Assembly (NCBI RefSeq): GCF_964355755.1
Contig: NC_092676.1
Location: 11,826,288-11,890,287 of the forward strand
Length of the DNA: 64,000 bases
Direction of reading: 5' to 3'
Origin: Antedon mediterranea
Lineage: Eukaryota; Echinodermata; Crinoidea; Comatulida; Antedonidae
Under the pieces are notes generated by a model. It saw only the letters and a program-made list of their open reading frames with translations, searched no databases and was not told the origin of the DNA. Below, piece after piece: positions 55,508-64,000 of this stretch; the first letter of the stretch is position 1, and each line of letters opens with the position of its first letter. Position numbers and translations under genes: made by a program.

Positions 55508-55900
55508 GTGCCAACTATGCCAACTAAGTCACAAGATAAACAAAACATTGTCCCTGTATTCATAAGTAGAAAAGTTAAAGATAACATTAGGAAAGTCGAA
55601 AAGAAACCCACTATTATAAGTCAACAATGTGTTGTATATAAATTTAAATGTGACTTGTGCGATGCAAGTTATGTTGGATATACATTCCGACACCTCTACC
55701 AACGCATTGTTGAACATAGTAGATGTTTAATAGGACAGCATTTAAAGAATCATAACGAGATTGTTAATCCAAGTAAAATTTATTATGTTTTAGTAGTATA
55801 CTTAGGAAATGCAAAAACAAATTTGACTGTCTTATCTATGAAATGTTGTATGTCAGACAATTAAAACCTAGTCTGAATAAACAAAGTGATTCTGTAAAAG
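55508..55900 (+). pseudogene. Penelope GIY-YIG endonuclease
   Basis: CVVYKFKCDLC is followed by ASYVGYTFRHLYQRIVEH, a degenerate GIY-YIG core (VVY...YVG) with Cys pair and catalytic Arg/His region. A frameshift near 55800 separates it from the terminal LKPSLNKQSD, typical of these proteins. Confidence 0.85.
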
Positions 55901-57080
55901 CTAAGCTTTTCATTTGACAGGATGTTAGACAATAGGTCTTTTGTTATTTAAACTTTGACCTTTGGCTTGTGTTAATTAATTAGTTGTTTTTTTAAATTTT
56001 ATTCATTGGACTTGATACTGACCCCATGATGGAGTCGAAACGTCGTTCTTTTTTAAGCGTTATTTTTCTATTATTTATTTACAATAAACGTACCCTCATT
56101 CAAAACTTGGATCCTCCCAAGATTGATAATCGCGTATTCCGGTTATCACGTGATTGATTCACGGTTGGTTGCCAATTTAGCGAATAAGAAAATATTGTTT
56201 CACCATTTGGTTTCACAATTGCCGTTTGGTTCACAAAAAAAAAGCCGACCTTCATTTTCGTCAGTTTAGGGTCGTGGCCAACACGATTTTTGGCTCAGTT
56301 CTCCACATTCATGTACGCTGTGATTGTAATAAATACGTACAGTAGAACCTTTGTTTTACGTACCCTGATTTTACGTTCCCTTGATTTTACGTACGCTTAA
56401 AATGACATCATCATTTTCGTACATTGAGGGCGCAATTTAACAACAACAAAGCACAAAGCCATGACTGTGTCAAGAAGACTGAGGTATATTCAGAGCGTCA
56501 TTCTGACGACTGGAGCATTCTCTACTTCCCTACGGAGCGCCATTTATGCCTTTATTAACTTCAATAATAGAAATAATACTACGGTAAATGCTCAAGTGGA
56601 CACAATTTAGCACCATGGTAGCACAGTGATATAAAATAAAAATAAGTCACTGAATGTTAATATCTTTTCGTATGTTAATACACTGTGCCCGAGTGGACCT
56701 AAATAAGTTTCAATATAGTTTCTTATGTTAATACACTGTGCTCCAGTGGATCCAATTTGGCGCAAGTGGTGGAGCACAGCGAAATGGTCACATACAAAAA
56801 CATCCAGAAAAAATACTTCTTGAATTCAACAATATTTCAAACTTGGTATATATGTTCAATGTCGGTTATTCCATCCGTAATGCAAAAGAAAAATTAGTTT
56901 CAAGCCATATCAGTGATTCTAATAACTTGCGTTTGTCTAAGATAAATACTTTGTTAGTGTCCCCGGAAAGTCTCCTGTACTAGCCCACCATGATTGGGGC
57001 AGAGTTAATAATGAAAATAGAGCCCACAATTGCACTTATACTTATACTTATTACTGTACTACATAATCAGCTGTTCAGTA
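55901..57080. other. Penelope 3' flank and unassigned DNA
   Basis: Includes the degraded hammerhead-like motif at 56022 and, near 56338-56395, direct repeats TGATTTTACGT after CAGTAGAACC, a possible lone DNA-transposon terminus. TTAATACACTGTGC repeats at about 56676 and 56729. No gene. Confidence 0.4.
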
Positions 57081-57084
57081 ATGT

Positions 57085-57165
57085 ACTACTTTGTGGCGTA
57101 ACGGGTAATTCTCAGGTTTGAGTGTTCTCAGCATTGGGTTCGAACCTCTACGGATATTTTTTATT
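57085..57165 (+). other. tRNA-like SINE head, copy 1
   Basis: Box A TGGCGTAACGGG and box B GGTTCGAACCT, followed by a T-rich run. A direct second copy is at 58225-58310. Confidence 0.6.
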
Positions 57166-57884
57166 TTATTTTATTTTATTTTTTTAAATAAATATTGTTT
57201 TTGAAAGTGAGATATTTTGAGGGTTGTAAATGTCAGGCCTAAACAAGTGGACCTTTTTTAAAATCAGAAACAAAGTTGCATGGCATTATTTTTCATTAAA
57301 TAGACTGCCATAAAGCCTCGAAAAGAAGCCCATGTGCTCCTTCATTTTTAGTACTCATGGCTGGGCTTCTTTTCCACCTTGAGTGAATGTTCTATATTTG
57401 ATCTTATTTCACTCTCCATTAACCCATACAAAAATAATCGGAGACAAACTATCTGTTTAAAACATGGTTATTCTGGGACGGTGTGGCCATACACACCAAC
57501 TACCATAAACGTTTATTCATAACATATTACAATACAATATCTTGCATGCATCGGACATTTCGCTACCAATGTAGCAACATTGATTAACAAAATCAAAATT
57601 CAACAGTGTGGCGTGTTGACCGCAAATTACTAACAATACCATCTTTCCCACGACAACTGCACAAACTCATTTGCATAACAAGGAACGGCATACCAAACTA
57701 CGGTGAGACATACATTCTCTTCTAAACACGTAACGAAGATATAATAACTTTATTGAACAGACACTTTTAGAACAGCGGCACACGTTAATTAATTAATTAA
57801 TTAATTTGTTTTTTACATTAAAATTGAGGGCGCTAAACATAAAATTTACGAGATGAAATACATGTAGCGAAAGCCAAAAAGAAA
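57166..57884. other. Unassigned DNA
   Basis: No gene. A (TTAA)n run near 57787-57808. Confidence 0.3.
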
Positions 57885-58138
57885 AGTAAAAAATGTGCTC
57901 TCCCTGCCTCAGCACTAAGACCCTGCCACAGCCTTGGGGTCATTTCCACCACATCATCACCAGATTCATTGCTAGTGCCTTCTCAAGATGTGTGATGGAA
58001 AGGGGGACGTATAACTATGTGAACCCCAAACACAGTTGGTCGCATACCTTAAACTCTATTCCACCGACTAGCGTGGGAATCGAACCCACGACATACGTGT
58101 TGTCAACACGACGCCCAGTCGCCTGAGCTAACTGGTCA
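57885..58138 (-). mobile_element. tRNA-Val-like SINE
   Basis: The minus strand starts with a tRNA-like head (58062-58137): box A TAGCTCAGGCGAC, anticodon stem CGTG/CACG with loop TTGACAA (anticodon GAC), T arm GTGGGTTCGATTCCCAC. A body of about 180 bp follows (ATCTTGAGAAGGCACTAGCA). The head nearly folds as a tRNA, but the acceptor has mismatches. Confidence 0.7.
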
Positions 58139-58224
58139 TTTTGGTTTTAACAAGGTTAATATGATATTTATGACGTAATGATGAATTACGTAATACACGT
58201 ATAAATATACCATTATCAACTGTT

Positions 58225-58310
58225 CGGTCGTGTACTACTTCATGGCGTAACGGGTAATGCTCAGGATTGAGTGCTCTCAGTATTAGGTTCGAACCTCTAC
58301 GGAATTTTTT
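58225..58310 (+). other. tRNA-like SINE head, copy 2
   Basis: Box A TGGCGTAACGGG and box B GGTTCGAACCT as in 57085-57165, also followed by a T run. The flanks (CAACTGTTCGG/CAGCTGTTCAG) are similar, so the repeat unit extends upstream. Confidence 0.6.
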
Positions 58311-58459
58311 TTTTTTTTTAAATGGCACAGTACAATATAATATATGAAATAAATTACTAAAAAAACATATTACAGTATATTCAATTTATTACTTCGAAAA
58401 CTTTATTTCGGCCATTTCGCCAAGCGGCCAACAGAGGGCGTAACTTGTTTGGGTGCTGG

Positions 58460-58650
58460 TCAACCCGTACCCAAACCAACCCGTACCCATGCCAACTCGT
58501 AGCCAACTTGGCTAACTCGTACCAAAATAATTGGTCAACTACCCACATTGGCTAACCCGTACCCATGCAAACTCAACCTAATTATTTGGCTTACTCGTAC
58601 CCATATTTACTTTACCTATTGATTGGTTTTACTCGTACATTGGCTGGCTT
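58460..58650. repeat. Degenerate tandem repeat, ACCCGTACCCATG
   Basis: About eight imperfect units such as CAACCCGTACCCAT, TGGCTAACTCGTACC and TTGGCTTACTCGTACCC. Confidence 0.75.
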
Positions 58651-58805
58651 ACTTACCGATTTGATGGCGCGGAACTAGAGGTATGCTTTTGCCCTGAGAA
58701 TATTTTTATATTTACATTTTTTTTTATTTTACACTCGGAGAAATGTGTGCCAATAGACCGTTGAATGTAAACATCGTTTAATTAGGCATATTTATTTGTT
58801 AAAAT

Positions 58806-59449
58806 TCATTTAAATGTAATATATTGTTTAGATAAATCATTAATAATACCACCAAACTTGCGAGTTAGGATGACTATAACGAGGCATTTAATAAAAAGGC
58901 AAATTGCCTTAAAATGTAAATGTGTGTTATAGATTTGTTTGTTCAAGGAAGGTTTACTCCACGAGATGTGGAGGGCTTCCTTGACCTTAAGTTTGAAAGC
59001 GGAATCTGCAGAATCCAGAACGGTGAAGCAACCCGCAATAACGAGGGCCTTACACCGTTCTGAATCCTGCAGATGTTGACAAATGTGAGAACCCTTGTCC
59101 CTGAAATGTTCACGCACCCACACTGATAACCGTCTATTGGTTTCACTAATATACATGGAATTACATCCCATATATTTAAATTTATATACAACACGAGAGC
59201 GGAACACATCAGGGACAGGGTCCTTAAGACTAAACAAGTTTGAAATTTTGAATGATTTGAAAGCTAATTTAATATTAATACCTTTGCAATATTTACGTGT
59301 AATTTTGTCGATTCTTTGTTGTGCGCATTTGGCAAACTGTAATTAAGGTAATTTAAAATAAAGAACCTTGTTTTGTTCAATAATCGACTCAACTGACGCA
59401 ACATTGCAAGGAGAAAAAATATTACTAAGATATCTGTAAATATTGTCAT
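58806..59449 (-). pseudogene. Penelope-like GIY-YIG endonuclease fragment
   Basis: The minus frame has VVYKFKYMGCNSMYISETNR, a GIY-YIG core (VVY, MYI) with ETNRRL, then VREHFRDKGSH, and a terminal block KEALHISWSKPSLNKQIYN. Upstream in a shifted frame is CAQQRIDKITRKYC. The RT is missing. It is from a different Penelope subfamily than 53930-55900. Confidence 0.85.
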
Positions 59450-59569
59450 TAATTAGACTGATAGGCTAGTCAATCTAGCAAAAAAAACCAGCCCAAAGTG
59501 AAACAATTTGCAAACAGAGATTTTTTTTTAAATGGTCATATATGATGAGGAGATCAAAATTTGAGCATC

Positions 59570-60060
59570 ACACCTCTGTCACTCATCCCGATGATATGCA
59601 AATTAGCTTAAAATATGCAAATTAGGGTGAAATTACAGGGTTACCATATCTCAAAAACTAATAGTCCGAGAAAGTTGATTTTTTCACTAATCTATTCAAA
59701 ATGTATATATTTATATTTACTCTAATGAAACATTTTACGAAAAAATTACCGGAAATACAACATTTGATCTTCGACCCCATTTCTCAATGTTTACATATAC
59801 AATGTGACTAAAATGTCTGTAGAGACTTTATTTTGCCCTCAAATGACCCAGACATAGGTTCCTAATAGCCAGCATAGGATCACTTTGTAATTCCCAAAAT
59901 CACACCTTTGTCACACACCTCGAAAGTATGCAAATTAGTAGTACAATTTAAATAAAATATGCAAATAAGGGGAAAAAATTACAGTTGTCCTATATCTCGA
60001 AAACAACTAATGCTAGAGAGCTGATTTTTTCACAGCCGTATTCAGAATGTACATATTTTA
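59570..60060. repeat. Two diverged tandem units with ATGCAAAT motifs
   Basis: TATGCAAATTAG and AATATGCAAATTAGGG near 59595-59625 recur near 59930-59970 with period about 330. Shared text: CCATATCTCAAAAACTAATA against CCTATATCTCGAAAACAACT. The octamer-like motif ATGCAAAT is probably incidental. Confidence 0.6.
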
Positions 60061-60084
60061 TGTAATCGGTAGCGTGTGTTTGTT

Positions 60085-60258
60085 TGTTACTTGGCCAAAT
60101 TGAAAATTGGCCAAGTATGTTGATCTTTTTGGTTTGTGTGTTTGTTACTTGGCCAAATTGAAAATTGGCCAAGTATGTTGATCTGTTTGGTTTGTGTGTT
60201 TGTTACTTGGCCAAATTGAAAATTGGCCAAGTATGTTGATTGGTGCGGTTTGTGTGTG
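60085..60258 (+). repeat. Three 58-bp copies of a Helitron-like 5' end
   Basis: TTACTTGGCCAAATTGAAAA followed by TTGGCCAAGTATGTTGAT and GGTTTGTGTG occurs at 60087, 60145 and 60203 with an exact period of 58. Confidence 0.95.
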
Positions 60259-60879
60259 TGTGTGTGTGTTTGTTTGTTTGTCATCACTCTAGCGCTCACA
60301 ATTTTGATTCGAATGACTCCAAATTACTACCATACATGTCACCTAGTGCAAGGACGACACTGCCCAATTTTGGTTAAAATCTGGACTACGGTCCCAATTC
60401 TGGACCACTTTTAAAAATTATTTTCAGACCTGCTAGTGTTAAAAGATAGGACAGAATTATCAAAAGCCGGTGAGCAGTCTTAAATTAACAAGTAAACTTA
60501 AATTGCATTTTCTCAGGAAATACTTGTCCAAAAAACTTCATTTTTGTACAAGAGGCATGAGTTATAATTTGTGATTTGTAATTTTAAAACTGAATTAGAT
60601 TTAATATAGAGGTTTTTTGATGCGAGTAGTTTACAAAACCTATTTCTTTTCAAATTCACCCGTGTGTTTTTCGCGTTGCTGTTCTATTGTTAGCCGACTG
60701 AAGCTATTGTTCGTTGAAAGGCTGGTTACATAACCTGTACACCAAACTCGTATACACATGATTGTAGTGAAATTAGCCTAAATCACACAGCATAAGACAC
60801 ACACTTTTGGTGAAAATTGGGTCAATGTCAGGAGGCCAATTTTGATTTGGCCAAGTATCGCGCTATGCGCGAAGGCTAG
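60203..60879 (+). mobile_element. Helitron-like element E1
   Basis: 5' end TTACTTGGCCAAATTGAAAA (inverted repeat with the following TTGGCCAAGTA), a GT-rich stretch, and 3' end GGCCAAGTATCGCGCTATGC with hairpin CGCG/CGCG and AAGGCTAG before T. No coding frame; internal degraded tRNA-like module near 60735. Confidence 0.75.
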
Positions 60880-62107
60880 TTACTTGGCCAAATTGAAAAT
60901 TGGCCAAGTATGTTGATCTGTTTGGTTTGTGTGTGTGTTTGTTTGTTTGTTTGTTTGTTTGTCATCACTCTAGCGCTCACAGTTTTGATTCGAATGACTC
61001 CAAAGTACTACCATACATGTCACCTGGTGCAAGGACGACACTGCCCAATTTTGGTTAAAATCTGGACCACGGTCCCAATTCTGGAACACTTAAAAATTAT
61101 GTTCAGACCTGCTAGTGTTAAAAGATTGGACAGAATTATCAAAATCCGGTGATCAGTCTTAAATTAACAAGTAAACTACTAAAATTGCATTTTCTCGAGA
61201 ACTACTTGTCCAAAAAACTTCATTTTTGTACAAGAGGCAAGTGTTATAATTTGTGATTTGTAATTTTAAAACATAATTAGATTTAATGTACAGGTTTTTT
61301 GATGCGAATAGTTTTAAAAACGTATTTCTTTTCAAATTCTTCCGTGTGTTTTTCCCGCGTGCTGTTTTATTGTTCGGTTTGGTTTGTGTGTGTGTTTGTC
61401 TTCGCTCTATCGCTCACAATGGTAAATACACAGAGGAATCTTTCTTCAAATGTTAGGCAGTTGTGTATGGCTCGGTGGTCTGTGCTGGTGTCTACAGCAT
61501 TTAAGTTACCGAGACCGAGTCTCACCTTGTGAAATGAAACGAAATCAGATTTTTTTTTTTTTATTCGTATTGTTTGTTCAAGTATATTTCTTATGTAGTA
61601 TATAAATTATACGGCTGATTTATAATTAAATCTAGAGAAATTATGTCTCTATTTTTATGTTACATGGGAGGTTTATGACATATACTGAACGTGGATCGGG
61701 TTAAAATCGGTCAAGGTCAAGTGTGTTTAGGAGACGCTATCACTCACAATGGTAAATACACAGAGGAATCTTTCTTCAAATGTTAGGCAGTTGTGTATGG
61801 CTCGGTGGTCTGTGCTGGTGTCTACAGCATTTAAGTTACCGAAATCGAGTCTCACCTTGGGAAATGAAACGAAATCAGATTTTTTTTTGTTATTCGTATT
61901 GTTTGTTCAAGTATATTTCTTATGTAGTATATAAATTATACGGCTGATTTATAATTAAATCTAGAGAAATTATGTCTCTATTTTTATGTTACATGGGAGG
62001 TTTATGACATATACTGAACGTGGATCGGGTTAAAATCGATCAAGGTCAAGTGTGTTTAGGAGGCCAATTTTGATTTGGCCAAGTATCGCGCTATGCGCGA
62101 AGGCTAG
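60880..62107 (+). mobile_element. Helitron-like element E2, head-to-tail with E1
   Basis: Starts at the base after E1's CTAG and ends with the same hairpin and CTAG. It contains a 330-bp tandem duplication (GGTAAATACACAGAGGAATC at 61421 and 61751). Short frames at 61299 and 61749 derive from this duplication. Confidence 0.8.
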
Positions 62108-62582
62108 TTTGTTTGTTTGTTTGTTAGCAGGATTACTCAAAAAGTAATTAGAAGATCTTTACCAAAATGAATAGACAGATAGATATGTGGTCAAGGACCA
62201 TTCCATTAAATTTTGGGACCATTTGGGACCACAGTCCCAATTATGGACCACTTTTTAGTATACTTTTTCAGACCTGCTAGTGTTAAAAGATAGGACAGAA
62301 TTTATCAAAGTAAACTGAAATTGCATTTTCTCGAGAACTACTTGTCCAAAAAAAACTTCATTTTTGAACAAGAGGCAAGAGTTATAATTTGTGATTTGTA
62401 ATTTTAAAACATAATTTGATTTAATGTGCACGTTTTGTGATGCGAGTAGTTTAAAAAACCTATTTCTTTTCAAATTCACTCGTTTGATTTTCGCGTTGCT
62501 GTTCTATTGTTAGTCAACTGAAGCTATTGTTAATTGAAAGGCTTGTTACATAACCATTATACCAAACTCGCATACACATGCT
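62108..62582 (+). mobile_element. Helitron-like element E3, partial
   Basis: Follows E2 directly with a (GTTT)n run and matches E1 from CAGACCTGCTAGTGTTAAAA to the tRNA-like ACCAAACTCGCATACACATG, then is interrupted by the 62583 element. Confidence 0.7.
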
Positions 62583-62901
62583 TCTATATATAAATTTACG
62601 TAAGGGCAAAATTCGGTAAATCGCGCTTTATTTCTAGAATTTTTACTCGATGGAATATAAAGTTGGTTCGTACTTTCGGTACTGATTTTAACCATCTGAT
62701 GTAACCATGTTTACTAATTAAATTGAGTTAGATAATTAGTTATTGACGATTAAAACGAATTTAGGTTCAACGATTTGCCCCAAATAGGGGTGTTTTCCGA
62801 TCGTGGTATACACTTACTAATGGATGTCCAACTTGAAAAATACCCGCAGATGCGGGGATGCTTCGCATTTTCCTATCTCCTCCTACGATAATTGTTTAAT
62901 G
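62583..62901 (+). mobile_element. Large Helitron-like element, 5' portion (copy D)
   Basis: TCTATATATAAATTTACGTA through CGCATTTTCCTATCTCC matches the first 300 bp of copy B. It stops at AATTGTTTAAT. Confidence 0.75.
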
Positions 62902-64000
62902 CTGTTTGTGTTTTAGGCTAATTTCATTACACTAGATGGTTCTCGAAAACATAGTAATCTCAGGGTTAAAAAAACTGGCGACTTCAAATGTACATGCAGG
63001 ACAATAATACATGTCGTTTACAGGAACGAATAAATAGACCCGGTGATTTATGTACTCAACTAAAATTAGCACCCCGGGAATTACTTCCGAAAAAGAAACT
63101 TGTCATAAAATAAGAAACAAACTGAATTTGTGTTTTGTATGTAACATTAGGGTTGAGGGATGGGGAAGAGGATGGGTGCAAAGACGAACAATTTTTAAAT
63201 ATATTCTTTGTCGATTAAGTAACGAAATATTAATTGTTTTCATGTTTTACAATAATATACCACTAAACACAGTAAAACATTGCGATTTAATACTTTGTTG
63301 AAACTGTCACCGTCATAGTCGATTGAAATAGTACAGTATTTAACGATACATCACTAATACGACGTTTATATTTTTTTTGTACAGTAGTTATATTATTAAT
63401 TAATACAAACGTTCAGAAGGAACTGTCAGTAATGAAGTAAACACCTCTATTCGGGGCGTCGGGCAAATCGTAAATTCGCTTTAATCGTCAATAAATAATT
63501 ATCTAACTCAACTTAATTAGTAGGCCTAATGGTCAATTGTTTCTTAGAGCAAATTCAAACTTAAGTTGTTTCCTAACCACCAAAGTTGTTCTATGTTTAG
63601 GGTATGTGATCCTTCGTACTGTAGGCCTGTCCTCTACTGACTTTACAACGCTACTCATGCCAGTGAGGGGGAGGGTGGTGATGTGGATGGTGGTTTAACT
63701 GCAATAATAAAGTTGATTGTACATAATAGACGGCGACAACTGGAAAGGCTAGCTCATTATGCGTTAAAAAAAAGATTCCACAGATTGGAAAAAATGGATC
63801 GAATTTATGTTATGACTCTACTTGTCTTTACGACGCCTGAGGGAATAGACACTTGTGGAACAGAGATTGGAATGTTCCATTTATCGCAGATCAAAACATT
63901 TGTATATAGGCCTAAACGTATATTAAATCTATCAAAATAGTATTTTTAAAAGAAAATCGGCCTGTCTTCAACATTATGATGCTGTACTCGAGCTGTTCAA
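62902..64000 (-). mobile_element. Large Helitron-like element, inverted copy, runs off the window
   Basis: From CTAG at 62932 the sequence parallels copy C (52137 onward) in the same orientation, including GGTTGAGGGATGGGGAAGAG and, at the end, CAACATTATGATGCTGTACT. Just before it, TTTAGGCTAATTTCATTACA is the reverse complement of part of E1, a fold-back. The frames at 63050 and 63683 lie in this element. Confidence 0.7.

Larger units (their letters stand above)
53930..55900 (+). mobile_element. Penelope-like element, interrupted
   Basis: Reverse transcriptase followed by a GIY-YIG endonuclease, the Penelope-like order. Several frameshifts and stops. A 284-bp insertion lies inside the RT at 54689-54972. 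No terminal repeats were identified; a degraded hammerhead-like sequence (CATGATGGAGTCGAAACGTC) is at 56022-56041. Confidence 0.9.

Noticed and set aside
56015-56045. Third hammerhead ribozyme downstream of the Penelope element
   Set aside because: CATGATGG replaces the CTGATGA core and stem II cannot be drawn convincingly; at best a degraded copy.
58062-58137. Functional tRNA-Val gene
   Set aside because: The fold is good but the acceptor has a mismatch, there is no close T-run terminator, and a SINE body continues.
59590-59970. ATGCAAAT octamers as an enhancer
   Set aside because: They sit at equivalent places in two diverged tandem units with no nearby gene.
63683-63940. 85-codon protein at the right edge
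   Set aside because: It lies inside the large Helitron-like repeat and the matching region of copy C does not keep the frame.

Overview
This 64 kb window is AT-rich metazoan nuclear DNA with introns, SINEs, LINEs, Penelope-like elements, Ty3/Gypsy and Helitron-like elements. The recurring palindrome TAGGCCTA, the mixture of repeat families and a beta-microseminoprotein-like gene suggest a marine deuterostome, most likely an echinoderm. That assignment is inference; no single-copy marker proves it. Most long open frames here are low-complexity or transposon shadows.

Host-like coding sequence is sparse. The best gene is a three-exon secreted, 10-cysteine beta-microseminoprotein (MSMB/PSP94)-like gene at 23.2-24.0 kb. 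Two decayed copies of its last exon lie at 9.7 and 11.6 kb, so the locus probably once held a small tandem family. Weaker candidates are two minus-strand exons at 0.6-1.2 kb with a possible first exon at 4.2 kb, and two convergent terminal exons at 42.65-42.98 kb.

Layout. 0-14 kb: two long inverted-repeat DNA elements, one with 9-bp target duplications and a short relative at 13.7 kb, a Tx1/L1-type LINE remnant, a LINE fragment split by a tRNA-SINE, and a Helitron-like element. 12-18 kb: CR1/Jockey-type LINE pieces, a decayed LTR-type integrase and short Helitron-like copies. 19-23 kb: a TA-punctuated mosaic with five tRNA cloverleaf copies (anticodon AUC) on both strands, two hammerhead ribozyme motifs and a 116-bp palindrome. 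25-32 kb: a Helitron-like copy, a minus-strand LINE fused in frame to a zinc-finger-like motif, and a Ty3/Gypsy provirus lacking gag. 32-36 kb: nested TIR elements and a gag remnant split by a Harbinger-like MITE. 39.9-42.5 kb: a ~157-bp satellite with an inserted TA-flanked element. 44-50 kb: two inverted arrays of a 54-bp repeat about 5 kb apart. 50.4-53.6 kb: two Helitron-like copies facing each other. 53.9-55.9 kb: a Penelope-like element carrying an inserted LINE/SINE tail. 57-59 kb: SINEs and a second Penelope fragment. 60-64 kb: head-to-tail Helitron-like copies and further inverted Helitron-like DNA.

The retrotransposon open frames examined are broken, so the window reads as a graveyard of nested insertions around few genes. 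The most unusual structure is the tRNA/hammerhead/TA mosaic at 19-23 kb.
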